From an uncultured Clostridia bacterium (GTDB taxonomy: Bacteria; Bacillota; Clostridia; Oscillospirales; Ruminococcaceae): a stretch of DNA of 41,984 nt. This document shows, piece by piece, positions 7,933 to 16,732 of the stretch. The stretch covers positions 1 to 41,984 of the forward strand of contig CANRLN010000013.1 in NCBI GenBank assembly GCA_947631445.1, read 5' to 3'. The translations under genes and the position numbers were made by a program. Every line of letters starts with the position of its first letter. Positions within the stretch are counted from its first letter, which is position 1. The notes under the pieces were generated by a model that saw only the letters and a program-made list of their open reading frames with translations, had not been told where the DNA came from and made no database searches.

Positions 7933-8511
7933 TTATACTTCATAAGTTTTGATAATTTGCATAGCAACTTCTTTTCGGGTGGAGCGGGTATCCATTGCTC
8001 TTTTTTCTATGTACCTATGTGCTTGACTTTCGTCAAAGCCAAGATACTGCATAAGAAGAAGTTTTGCTCTGTTTACCAATCGTATTTCTTCAATTTTACC
8101 TTGCAATTTTTCATTTTCGGTGGCAATACCATGTATACGATTGAGCGTAACATTAATAAATTTTACCACTTGATAAAAAATTTGGCGATTTATAGGTTTA
8201 GAAACAACCACAATTCCCTCATTTTCAACCATTTTTTGAACCTGGTCAGCCTGCTCCGATTTGACAAGCAACACACAACCGGTAAGATGATTGGTTTGTG
8301 CGATAAGAACGGCAGGTTCTGCACCAAATTCGTCACTAAGCGGACAATTTATAATTACAAAATCATAATGACAATTGGCAATTGCCCTGCGAAGTTCCAT
8401 TCCGCTTTTAATGGTGGAAATATTGCACCCCACCGAAAAAGCCTCTCTAACAAGTGGCACAATATGTGTGACAGCATTTTCCTTGCTGGATACTATAAGA
8501 ATATTTTGCAT
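7933..8511 (-). CDS. ANTAR-domain RNA-binding regulator with a pseudoreceiver
   Basis: 192 residues. Residues 1-120 follow the response-regulator receiver fold, but at the phospho-acceptor position the motif reads DFVIIN with Asn55 in place of Asp; the conserved Lys (K105, in SKP) is kept. Residues 125-190 form a coiled coil plus ANTAR domain (AKLLLMQYLGFDESQAHRYI ... RAMDTRSTRKEVA), which binds paired RNA hairpins and prevents transcription termination. It follows the glutamine-synthetase-like gene by 23 nt, GGAGATAG being its ribosome site. This gene pair resembles the clostridial glnA-nitR arrangement as I recall it. Loss of the Asp means that phosphorylation is not the input; a protein partner is more likely. 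Probable targets are nitrogen-gene leaders such as gltB. Confidence 0.88.
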   Translation of the reverse strand: MQNILIVSSKENAVTHIVPLVREAFSVGCNISTIKSGMELRRAIANCHYDFVIINCPLSDEFGAEPAVLIAQTNHLTGCVLLVKSEQADQVQKMVENEGIVVVSKPINRQIFYQVVKFINVTLNRIHGIATENEKLQGKIEEIRLVNRAKLLLMQYLGFDESQAHRYIEKRAMDTRSTRKEVAMQIIKTYEV

Positions 8512-8534
8512 AAATCTATCTCCGATACATCATG

Positions 8535-9797
8535 TTAAGATTTTTGCTTTTTGGACTTTTCTTTAATATAAGCTTTCAAAAGACTTTCAGGCATAACAGA
8601 TTTTAAAAATTCGCTTTCCTTTGCAAGGCAAATAGATTGCTCCAATCCCGATGGGAAAAATTTAAGTTTGCCTATTTCATCATTTGTAATTTCTGTTATA
8701 GGGGTATTGACAGGTTCACAAAGTTCAAGTTTATTTTCAATTCCGTAAAGGCAACTATAAATAATAAGTCCGAGAGTATAGTAGATATTACACATATTGT
8801 CAGGAGAACGCAAAATAATCATACCCTCTTTTGAATGACATTGAGGAACAAAAAGTAAAGAACCGTTGTCAAAAGTCGACCAACTAACACTCTTTGGAGC
8901 ATTGAGTGTGCCAAGTCTTTTATAAGAATTTTCGGTTGAATTGGTGAAAAGACTCATGTCAATAGCTTTTTCAAGAATACCTGCTGTCATATGCTTAAAT
9001 TCTTCGGAAAATTCGCCATTGTTGGCTTTAATAATATTTTTTCCAAATTTTTTAACAATAACACTTATATGAAGTCCGCTACCATAATCATTATCAATCG
9101 GTTTGGGCTTAAAGCTTGCATGATAACCATACTGACCCGACACAGAGGACACAACATTCTTAAAAGTCATATAATTGTCGGCAGCACTCATTGCACCGTC
9201 AAAATTAAAATCAATTTCACATTGCCCCGGACCTGATTCATGCCTTGAACTTTCGGGTGAAATTCCCATTTGTTCAAGAGCAAGGCAAATTTCACGGCGA
9301 ATATTTTCGCCCTTATCTTCCGGATAAGCATAGCAATAGCCTGCATTATCAATTGGAATATTGGTGGGTCTGCCTTTTTCGTCCTGCTCAAAAACATAAA
9401 ATTCACAGCTTGTGCCAAAAGTGAATGTGTAGCCTTTGGAAGAAGCATATTCTACCGCTGTTTGTAAAAAATGTCGGCTGTCACATTCATAAGGTGTGCC
9501 ATCATTCTTTACAACATTACAAAAAAGTCTTGCAACTCTGCCCTGCTGAGGTCGCCATGGAAGAACCGTAAGGGTTTTGGCACAAGGTTTTAGATATAAA
9601 TCCTCTCCGTTTTCGCTTGCAATTCCTGCAATTTTTGAGGCATTGAAATAAAGTCCCTCCTCAAACACCCTTTCAAGCTGTGGGGCTAAAATTGAAATGT
9701 TTCTAAGTTGTCCGTTTATATCGCAAAACATAAGTTTAACAAATTTGACATCGTTTTCACGGACAAACTGAAGAACCTCTTGATTAGTATAAACCAT
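8535..9797 (-). CDS. glutamine synthetase-like protein, probable pseudoenzyme
   Basis: 420 residues, clearly homologous to GlnA over its length (GS of B. subtilis has 444). Kept: E132, E187, E194 (n1 metal ligands; HESGPGQCEID), H243 in GSGLHI, R294 in NSYKRL and R330 in LRSPD. Lost, by alignment with the GlnA motifs from memory: the first Glu of GPEPEFF is S130, Asp of DGSSIEG is N52, the flap Glu of GYEAP is N299, the two Arg of NRSPLIRIP are N311 and F316, and the Glu two before R330 is I328. These are the n2 metal site, ammonium/flap and phosphate-binding residues, so normal synthesis is unlikely. Start ATG with GGAGG upstream. With the ANTAR partner downstream, a sensory role is plausible (inference). 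Confidence 0.85.
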   Translation of the reverse strand: MVYTNQEVLQFVRENDVKFVKLMFCDINGQLRNISILAPQLERVFEEGLYFNASKIAGIASENGEDLYLKPCAKTLTVLPWRPQQGRVARLFCNVVKNDGTPYECDSRHFLQTAVEYASSKGYTFTFGTSCEFYVFEQDEKGRPTNIPIDNAGYCYAYPEDKGENIRREICLALEQMGISPESSRHESGPGQCEIDFNFDGAMSAADNYMTFKNVVSSVSGQYGYHASFKPKPIDNDYGSGLHISVIVKKFGKNIIKANNGEFSEEFKHMTAGILEKAIDMSLFTNSTENSYKRLGTLNAPKSVSWSTFDNGSLLFVPQCHSKEGMIILRSPDNMCNIYYTLGLIIYSCLYGIENKLELCEPVNTPITEITNDEIGKLKFFPSGLEQSICLAKESEFLKSVMPESLLKAYIKEKSKKQKS

Positions 9798-9871
9798 TTT
9801 TTATTCCTCCGTTAAATATATACTATTAATATTTTGCCTATTTTATGATAAATCAAAGTAGTATTGCTATA

Positions 9872-9900
9872 ATTATATCATAATGTTTTGTGCTTGTCAA
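9872..9900 (-). promoter_or_regulatory. consensus sigma-A promoter of the GS-like/ANTAR operon
   Basis: Minus strand TTGACA (9895-9900), 17-nt spacer, TATAAT (9872-9877): a full consensus promoter. The leader is about 68 nt, AT-rich, without an obvious terminator. Confidence 0.9.
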
Positions 9901-9921
9901 TAGCAACCTTTATTTTTTCAT

Positions 9922-9957
9922 ATATTTATTCCCTCGTCCAAAGGGCGAGGGAATAAA
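9922..9957 (-). terminator. terminator of gltBD
   Basis: Twelve-bp perfect stem 9925-9936 with 9946-9957 (ATTCCCTCG core), about 37 nt after the gltD stop. The A/T ends of the stem give the T-rich side on the minus strand. Confidence 0.8.
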
Positions 9958-9993
9958 ATCAAAACATTATAACTGATTTATACCAAAAAGCAA

Positions 9994-11481
9994 TTATTTA
10001 AGGCTTGTGTAGCCCATAAGATATTGGTCAATTTCTCTTGCTGCATCTCTGCCTTCACGAATTGCCCACACAACAAGCGATTGTCCTCTGTGCATATCTC
10101 CTGCTGTGAATACCTTTTCAACATCGGTTGAATATTTTCCGTTTTCGGTTGCCACATTTGTTCTGGCATTTGTCGAAACTCCAAAAGCCTGCGGAACATA
10201 TTCTTTAGTGCCGAGGAAACCTGCTGCAATAAGACAAAGTTGTGCATCAATAAACTTTTCGCTACCCTCAATCTGACGCATAACATTTCTCTTTGTTTCC
10301 TTGTCATATTCAAAAGCAAGGTCGATTGTCACAACACCTTTAAGGTTGCCATTTTCATCTTTGCAAAATTCTTTAACAGTGGTTTTATAAATTCTGGGGT
10401 CGTGTCCATAAAGAGCAATAGCCTCCTGCTGACCATAGTCGGTTTTGCAGACCTTAGGCCATTCTGGCCAAGGATTGTTTTCGGCTCTTGTGTCGGGAGC
10501 TTTTGGCATCATTTCAAGCTGAACAACGCTCTTACAACCGTGACGAATACAAGTTCCAACACAGTCATTACCCGTATCACCACCGCCAATAACAACAACA
10601 TCTTTATCCTTTGCACTAATATAATTTCCGTCCTTAAGACCCGAATCAAGCAGGCTTTTTGTAGTAGCCTTAAGAAAATCTACCGCAAAATAAATACCAT
10701 TTGCGTCACGTCCGTTGGCTTCTATATTTCGTGGATTGTTTGCACCACAACAAAGAACAACAGCGTCATATTCGTCCTTAATCTCCTGTGCAGAAATATT
10801 TCCGCCAATATCGCAGTTGTATCTAAATTCAATGCCTTCTTGTTCCATAAGCTTAATTCGGCGGTCGATAATATGCTTTTCCAGTTTCATGTTTGGAATA
10901 CCATACATAAGCAGTCCGCCTGCTCGGTCGTCCTTTTCAAAAACTGTAACTTTATGTCCACGCATATTAAGTTGTGCGGCGGTGGCAAGTCCCGCAGGAC
11001 CTGCACCAACAACAGCAACCTTTTTGCCTGTTCTCGTTTTAGGCGGCTTTGGAGTCATCATACCGCTTTCAAAAGCGTGTTCGATAATAGAATTTTCATT
11101 TTCCTTAACGCTGACCGCATCACCGTTAAGACCGCAGGTGCAGGCAGCCTCACAAAGTGCAGGACAAACCCTTGAGGTAAATTCGGGAAAATTGTTGGTA
11201 AGCAGAAGTCTGTGTGCCGCAGCGTCCATTTCTCCTGTAAAAATCAAATCATTCCATTCAGGAATAAGATTGTTGAGCGGACAACCCGAAACCATTCCCA
11301 TTATTGGTTTGCCGTTCTGACAAAACGGAACACCACAGTCCATACATCTTGCAGCCTGCTGTTTACGCTCGTCAAAGGACATAGGAACATGAAATTCGTT
11401 AAAATTCTTTATTCTTTCAAGAGGCTCTGAGCCTTTGTTGTTTTTTCTTTCGTACTGAATAAATCCTGTTGGTTTACCCAT
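9994..11481 (-). CDS. gltD: glutamate synthase small subunit (GltD)
   Basis: 495 residues, usual length. The N-terminal Fe-S region has CMDCGVPFC, CPLNNLIPEWND and RVCPALCEAACTCG. The FAD fold shows VAVVGAGPAGLATA (about 155) and the NADPH fold VVIGGGDTGNDC (about 296). It passes electrons from NAD(P)H through FAD and Fe-S clusters to the large subunit, which makes two glutamates from glutamine and 2-oxoglutarate. It lies downstream of gltB, separated by a structured 162-nt gap without a promoter, so one operon is likely. Start ATG with AAAGGAAG upstream. Confidence 0.95.
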   Translation of the reverse strand: MGKPTGFIQYERKNNKGSEPLERIKNFNEFHVPMSFDERKQQAARCMDCGVPFCQNGKPIMGMVSGCPLNNLIPEWNDLIFTGEMDAAAHRLLLTNNFPEFTSRVCPALCEAACTCGLNGDAVSVKENENSIIEHAFESGMMTPKPPKTRTGKKVAVVGAGPAGLATAAQLNMRGHKVTVFEKDDRAGGLLMYGIPNMKLEKHIIDRRIKLMEQEGIEFRYNCDIGGNISAQEIKDEYDAVVLCCGANNPRNIEANGRDANGIYFAVDFLKATTKSLLDSGLKDGNYISAKDKDVVVIGGGDTGNDCVGTCIRHGCKSVVQLEMMPKAPDTRAENNPWPEWPKVCKTDYGQQEAIALYGHDPRIYKTTVKEFCKDENGNLKGVVTIDLAFEYDKETKRNVMRQIEGSEKFIDAQLCLIAAGFLGTKEYVPQAFGVSTNARTNVATENGKYSTDVEKVFTAGDMHRGQSLVVWAIREGRDAAREIDQYLMGYTSLK

Positions 11482-11503
11482 AAAAAATCTTCCTTTCTGC
11501 CAC

Positions 11504-11615
11504 AGAAATCAATTTTTGTGAAAAATATATTTTTATTTTAATATATAAAATTATCTTTATCTTTCCCGCTTATGGCGGGAAAGATACTAAGAATTATTTT
11601 ATAAAATTGATTTCT
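11504..11615. repeat. structured gltB-gltD intergenic region
   Basis: A perfect 13-bp inverted repeat, AGAAATCAATTTT (11504-11516) and AAAATTGATTTCT (11603-11615), encloses an 11-bp perfect hairpin (11559-11569 with 11575-11585, core TTTCCCGC). On the minus strand the hairpin is not followed by a T-run, so it looks more like a processing or stabilising element, or partial attenuator, than a full terminator. Confidence 0.65.
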
Positions 11616-11643
11616 TTATTTATGCCATTTGTTAAGCGTTTAA

Positions 11644-14600
11644 TTAAGCATTGTTGTTCTGTGTGATAAGATAGAACGCTTCAATCTGTGCTTGGTCGGA
11701 GTTCATTCCCTTTTCTTCCATTGTTATAATTGCTTGGTGCATCTTTGCATAGTCATGAGGGAGAATCTTCTTAAACTTAGGCAAATAGCTTTCAAAGTTA
11801 TCAAGAATTTCCTTAGCTTTAGGAGAACCTGTTGTTTCGTAATGTTCAGTAATAAGATTGCGGAGTTCAAGTAAATCATATTTTTCGGTAATGCAAGAAA
11901 GTGAAACAAGTTCCTTGTTAAGTTTCATATAAAGGTCAGAATCCTCATCAAGAACATAGGCAACACCACCGCTCATACCTGCGGCAAAGTTTTTGCCAGT
12001 TTTGCCAAGAACGACAACACGTCCGCCTGTCATATATTCACAACCGTGGTCGCCAACACCTTCAACAACCGCAATCGCACCAGAGTTTCTAACGCAAAAT
12101 CTTTCGCCGGCAACACCACTGATAAATGCTTTACCGCTTGTTGCACCATAAAGGGCAACGTTTCCGACAATAATATTTTCGTCACGCTTGAAACTGCTTC
12201 CCTTTGGAGGATATACAATAAGTTTTCCTCCCGAAAGACCCTTGCCGAAATAGTCGTTGCTGTCGCCGATAAGTTCAAGTGTAAGACCCTTAGGGATAAA
12301 CGCACCAAAGCTCTGACCGCCTGCACCGTGGCATTTGATAACATAAGTATCATCATCAAGAGTGTTGTCATGATATTTTTTGGTTATTTCAGAACCAAAG
12401 ATTGTACCAACAGTTCTGTCTGTATTGGTCAAATCTATTTCAATTGTCTTGCGGGTTTTGTTTTTAAGTGCCGCAGACATCTTTTTCATAATAAGCTTTT
12501 CATCAACTGTGTCATAAAGCTTAAAGTCATAAACATCAGCGGGATTAAATCTCTTAGGAGCGTCAGAAGAAATATATGGATTGTTAAGAATATTGGAAAG
12601 GTCAATCTTTGTTCCCTTTTCGCTTACGTCCTCACGAACCTTAAGCAAATCCGAACGACCAATAAGCTCATCAACGGTGGCAACGCCAAGCTTTGCCATA
12701 TATTCTCTAAGCTCTTGTGCGATAAAGTGCATAAAGTTTACAACATATTCTGGCTTGCCCTTAAATCTCTTTCTAAGTTCAGGATTTTGAGTTGCAATAC
12801 CAACAGGGCAGGTGTCAAGGTTGCAAACTCTCATCATAACACAACCCATTGTAACAAGTGGAGCGGTGGCAAAACCATATTCTTCCGCACCGAGCAAAGC
12901 TGCAACCAGTACATCACGACCGGTCATAAGTTTACCATCTGTTTCAATAACAACTTTAGAACGAAGTCCGTTCATAATAAGTGTTTGGTGGGTTTCAGCA
13001 AGACCAAGCTCCCATGGCAGACCTGCATTATAGATAGAATTTCGTGGAGCAGCACCAGTTCCGCCGTCAAATCCAGAAATAAGAATTACTCCAGCTCCTG
13101 CCTTTGCAACACCTGCGGCAACCGTACCAACGCCAGCCTCAGAAACAAGCTTTACAGAAATTCTTGCATCTTTATTGGCATTCTTCAAATCATAGATAAG
13201 CTGTGCCAAGTCCTCGATTGAATAAATATCGTGGTGAGGAGGAGGAGAAATAAGACCAACACCGGGGGTTGAATGACGGGTTTTAGCAACCCAAGGATAA
13301 ACTTTCTTAGCAGGAAGATGACCGCCCTCACCCGGTTTTGCACCCTGAGCCATTTTAATTTGAATTTCTTTAGCAGAAACAAGATATTCACTTGTAACAC
13401 CAAATCTTCCAGATGCAACCTGCTTGATTGCCGAACAACGGTTTGTGCCGTCCTTGTCGGGTGTAAGTCGGTCGATATCCTCACCGCCCTCACCAGAATT
13501 AGACTTACCGCCAATTCTGTTCATTGCAATAGCGAGTGTTTCGTGTGCCTCTTTGGAGATAGAACCGTAAGACATAGCACCGGTTTTAAATCTTCTACAG
13601 ATTGATTCAACACTTTCAACCTCATCAATTGGAATACCGCCATCTTCGGGGAAATTAAAGTCCATAAGGCTACGCAGGTTCATGTTTCTATCCTCACGGT
13701 TTATAGCCTCGGTGTACATTTTAAACAGGCTATAACTACCTGTTCTTGTTGCCTCTTGAAGCAGGTGAATTGTTTCGGGGTTGTACAGATGTTCTTCCTT
13801 GCCACTTCTTAATTTATGGCTACCAGCACTTTCAACCTCAAGATATGTATCCAGTTCAAGTGGGTCATAAGCAAGAGAATGAAGTCTTTCGCTTCTCTTT
13901 GCAATATCCTCAAGGGTAATACCGCCAACACGGCTCACTGTGTTTGTAAAATACTTGTCAATAACTTCCTTAGAAATACCGCAAGCCTCAAAGATTTTAG
14001 AACCTTGATAGGACTGAATGGTGGAGATACCCATTTTAGATGCAATCTTTACTATACCATGGAGAACGCAGGAATTATAGTCATTTTCCGCCGCGTAGTA
14101 ATCTTTATCCAAAGCACCCGTTTCAACAAGTTCATGGATTGTTTCCTGAGCAAGATAAGGGTTGATAGCACAAGCACCATATCCGAGGAGGGTTGCAAAA
14201 TGGTGAACCTCTCGGGGTTCTGCACTTTCCAAAATCATGGTTACAGATGTACGCTTTTTGGTGTTTACAAGGTGTTGTTGCATTGCCGAAACTGCAAGAA
14301 GTGACGGAATAGCAACATGATATTCATCAACTCCACGGTCGGAAAGGATAATGATATTTGCACCCTCTTTATAAGCCTTGTCAGCCTCCAAGAACAAATG
14401 TTCAATTGCCTTTGACAAATCTGTATTTTTATAATAAGTAATTGGAATAACAGCAGTTTTGATGCCGGGGATATTCATGGTTTTAATCTTAAGCATGTCT
14501 GTGAGCGTAAGAATAGGATTGTTAATCTTAAGCATATGGCAGTTTTCTGGCTTTTCTTCCAAAATATTACCGTCCGAACCAAGATATACAGAAGTATCTG

Positions 14601-16212
14601 TTACAATTTCCTCACGAATTGCATCAAAAGGAGGGTTTGTAACCTGAGCAAAAAGCTGCTTGAAATAGTTGAAAAGTGGATATTCTGCATCAGAAAGAGG
14701 AGGGAGCGAAGAATCCGCACCCATAGCGGCAATAGGTTCAGAACCTGTTTTTGCCATTGGAAGAATACTTGTTCTAATTTCTTCATAAGTATAACCAAAA
14801 GCCTTTTGGAGCTTTACAAGATGTTCATGGTCAAAGCCTCTTACAGCCTTGTTTGGAATTTTCAAATCTTTAAGATAGATAAGATTGGAATCCAACCATT
14901 CACCATAAGGCTTGCGGGTTGCATAATAATTTTTTAAATCTTCATCAGAAACAAGTTCGCCCTTAACTGTATCAACAAGTAGCATTTTACCAGGTCTTAA
15001 ACGTTCTTTAACAAGCACCTGTTCAGCAGGAATATCAATACAACCAACTTCAGAAGACAGTACCAAAAATCCGTCTGTTGTAATATAATATCTGGAGGGA
15101 CGAAGTCCGTTACGGTCAAGAACCGCACCCATCATATCGCCGTCAGAGAAGATAATGGAGGCAGGACCGTCCCAAGGCTCCATCATTGTTGCATAATACT
15201 GATAGAAGTCTTTCTTTTCTTTGGAAATGGTTCTGTTGTTCTTCCAAGGTTCTGGAATGGTAATCATAACGGCAAGGGGAAGTGGCATACCGCTCATCAT
15301 CATAAATTCAAGAGCGTTATCCAGTCTTGCAGAGTCCGAACCGTTTACATCAAGGATTGGGAAAATCTTGTGCATTTCGTCATCAAGTGCAGAACATGAA
15401 ACGGATTCTTCTCTTGCAAGCATTCTATCGGCATTACCAGTAATAGTATTAATTTCACCATTGTGAACAATAATTCTGTTGGGGTGTGCCTTTTGCCAAG
15501 AAGGATTTGTGTTGGTGGAAAAACGGCTGTGTACTGTGGCAATAGCAGAAATATAATTTTCACTCTGCAAATCGGTAAAGAATTTTCTAAGTTCTTGAAC
15601 CAAAAACATTCCCTTGTAAACTATTGTACGGCTGGAGAGTGAAACAACATAGGTTTGTTCATTTGCCTGTTCAAAAACTCGTCTTGCGATATAAAGTTTT
15701 CTATCAAAAGGCAAACCTTTTTCAACGTCAGCGGGGCGTTTAACAAATCCCTGCATAATATACGGCATATGGTCAAGAGCTTTCTGTCCCAAAACCGATG
15801 GATTGGTTGGAACATCTCTCCAACCCAAAAACTCCATACCCTCTTTTTTGGTGATAATCTCAAAAAGTTTCATTGCCTGTTTTCTTTTGAGTTCATTCTG
15901 TGGGAAAAAGAACATACCAATACCATAATCACGTTCTCCGCCAATGTCAAAGCCAAGCTTTTCAGTGATTGGCTTAAAAAATTCGTGGGAAATTTGGGTC
16001 ATGATACCAACGCCGTCACCTGTTTTGCCCTCAGCGTCCTTACCTGCTCTGTGTTCAAGAGTTTCAACAATTCTGAGTGCGTCCTCAACAACACGTCTGG
16101 ATTTGATACCTTTCATATTTACAACCGCACCTATACCGCAGTTGTCGTGTTCAAATCTGGGGTCATACAAGCCTTGTTTGTCAAACGGCTCCATTTTTCT
16201 GAAGTTATCCAT
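11644..16212 (-). CDS. gltB: glutamate synthase large subunit (GltB)
   Basis: 1522 residues from the ATG at 16210-16212 (a TTG directly before it would add one Met; AGGAGG suits both). Class II glutamine amidotransferase nucleophile Cys25 in DNCGIG after a 24-residue propeptide. Further on: a central domain, the FMN barrel (PGEGGHLPAKKVYPWVAKTR; ISGFDGGTGAAPRNS), the 3Fe-4S cysteines (GCVMMRVCNLDTCPVG) and the C-terminal beta-helix GXGXG domain (GGKLIVYPPKG). Full length. It hydrolyses glutamine, channels ammonia to 2-oxoglutarate and releases glutamate. Its leader has a premature terminator, so expression is probably set by antitermination. Confidence 0.97.
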   Translation of the reverse strand: MDNFRKMEPFDKQGLYDPRFEHDNCGIGAVVNMKGIKSRRVVEDALRIVETLEHRAGKDAEGKTGDGVGIMTQISHEFFKPITEKLGFDIGGERDYGIGMFFFPQNELKRKQAMKLFEIITKKEGMEFLGWRDVPTNPSVLGQKALDHMPYIMQGFVKRPADVEKGLPFDRKLYIARRVFEQANEQTYVVSLSSRTIVYKGMFLVQELRKFFTDLQSENYISAIATVHSRFSTNTNPSWQKAHPNRIIVHNGEINTITGNADRMLAREESVSCSALDDEMHKIFPILDVNGSDSARLDNALEFMMMSGMPLPLAVMITIPEPWKNNRTISKEKKDFYQYYATMMEPWDGPASIIFSDGDMMGAVLDRNGLRPSRYYITTDGFLVLSSEVGCIDIPAEQVLVKERLRPGKMLLVDTVKGELVSDEDLKNYYATRKPYGEWLDSNLIYLKDLKIPNKAVRGFDHEHLVKLQKAFGYTYEEIRTSILPMAKTGSEPIAAMGADSSLPPLSDAEYPLFNYFKQLFAQVTNPPFDAIREEIVTDTSVYLGSDGNILEEKPENCHMLKINNPILTLTDMLKIKTMNIPGIKTAVIPITYYKNTDLSKAIEHLFLEADKAYKEGANIIILSDRGVDEYHVAIPSLLAVSAMQQHLVNTKKRTSVTMILESAEPREVHHFATLLGYGACAINPYLAQETIHELVETGALDKDYYAAENDYNSCVLHGIVKIASKMGISTIQSYQGSKIFEACGISKEVIDKYFTNTVSRVGGITLEDIAKRSERLHSLAYDPLELDTYLEVESAGSHKLRSGKEEHLYNPETIHLLQEATRTGSYSLFKMYTEAINREDRNMNLRSLMDFNFPEDGGIPIDEVESVESICRRFKTGAMSYGSISKEAHETLAIAMNRIGGKSNSGEGGEDIDRLTPDKDGTNRCSAIKQVASGRFGVTSEYLVSAKEIQIKMAQGAKPGEGGHLPAKKVYPWVAKTRHSTPGVGLISPPPHHDIYSIEDLAQLIYDLKNANKDARISVKLVSEAGVGTVAAGVAKAGAGVILISGFDGGTGAAPRNSIYNAGLPWELGLAETHQTLIMNGLRSKVVIETDGKLMTGRDVLVAALLGAEEYGFATAPLVTMGCVMMRVCNLDTCPVGIATQNPELRKRFKGKPEYVVNFMHFIAQELREYMAKLGVATVDELIGRSDLLKVREDVSEKGTKIDLSNILNNPYISSDAPKRFNPADVYDFKLYDTVDEKLIMKKMSAALKNKTRKTIEIDLTNTDRTVGTIFGSEITKKYHDNTLDDDTYVIKCHGAGGQSFGAFIPKGLTLELIGDSNDYFGKGLSGGKLIVYPPKGSSFKRDENIIVGNVALYGATSGKAFISGVAGERFCVRNSGAIAVVEGVGDHGCEYMTGGRVVVLGKTGKNFAAGMSGGVAYVLDEDSDLYMKLNKELVSLSCITEKYDLLELRNLITEHYETTGSPKAKEILDNFESYLPKFKKILPHDYAKMHQAIITMEEKGMNSDQAQIEAFYLITQNNNA

Positions 16213-16228
16213 CAAAAAAATCCTCCTT

Positions 16229-16278
16229 TAAAAATAACAAAGCGTCCATCAGGGCATAAAAAGACCCTTGATGAACGC
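16229..16278 (-). terminator. premature terminator (attenuator) in the gltB leader
   Basis: On the minus strand GCGTTCATCA plus GGG (16265-16278) pairs with CCCTGATGGACGC (16242-16254) with one G-T pair and one bulged A, then TTTGTTATTTTT (16230-16241). It sits between promoter and ribosome site, leaving only the AAAGGAGG immediately after it. This is the geometry of a regulated intrinsic terminator. Confidence 0.75.
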
Positions 16279-16286
16279 CATTGTTC
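16273..16286 (-). promoter_or_regulatory. candidate ANTAR-type hexaloop hairpin
   Basis: On the minus strand GAAC-AATGGC-GTTC: a 4-bp stem with a six-base loop having A at position 1 and G at position 4, the known ANTAR recognition pattern. It shares GCGTTC with the terminator's 5' arm, so the two folds exclude each other. The stem is short and I find no matching first hairpin upstream, so this is tentative. Confidence 0.3.
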
Positions 16287-16322
16287 GATTTTCGCTTTAT
16301 TATAAATTAATTCGATACTTTA

Positions 16323-16351
16323 ATAATAACATATTAAAGTCCATTTGTCAA
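16323..16351 (-). promoter_or_regulatory. sigma-A promoter of gltBD
   Basis: Minus strand TTGACA (16346-16351), 17-nt spacer, TATTAT (16323-16328). Predicted RNA start about 16316, giving a leader near 104 nt that contains the attenuator. Confidence 0.85.
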
Positions 16352-16665
16352 TAGAATAAATCAAATTTCTACATTTTAATCAAATAGCCCGAACCACCGT
16401 ATTCAAATTTGCTATTTTTGACTAACATTCCTGCAAAACAAAGATTAAATCGTTTGATTTTTAAAAAAATCTGAAATTTTTGGGAGAATAAAATTCATTT
16501 TTAGCAACATACTATATTCATAATAAATTTGTTGTAAATAATTCCACCAATTATAATCCTCTCAAAATTATTTTGTTAAAAACAGTAACGATATAAAAAT
16601 AATGTATTTTTTTGTTGTAAATTATATACATTTTTAAAAATTCACATTTTTTTTTGAAAAAACCC
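16352..16665. other. AT-rich intergenic stretch, nothing recognised
   Basis: Between the divergent gltB and DUF1292 promoters. Very AT-rich with homopolymer runs; I see no coding frame, RNA fold or repeat that I can defend. It may simply carry upstream promoter elements. Confidence 0.6.
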
Positions 16666-16694
16666 TTGACAAATTGTATTTTTTGTTGTATAAT
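16666..16694 (+). promoter_or_regulatory. consensus sigma-A promoter of the DUF1292 gene
   Basis: TTGACA (16666-16671), 17-nt spacer, TATAAT (16689-16694), followed by a short leader with AAAGGAGG. Confidence 0.9.
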
Positions 16695-16732
16695 TAATAT
16701 AACATAAGAAATACTAAAGGAGGATAAAAAAC

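Noticed and set aside
16287..16316. First (P1) ANTAR hairpin in the gltB leader
   Set aside because: I tried the possible six-base loops with A1 and G4 in this stretch; none has more than one flanking base pair.
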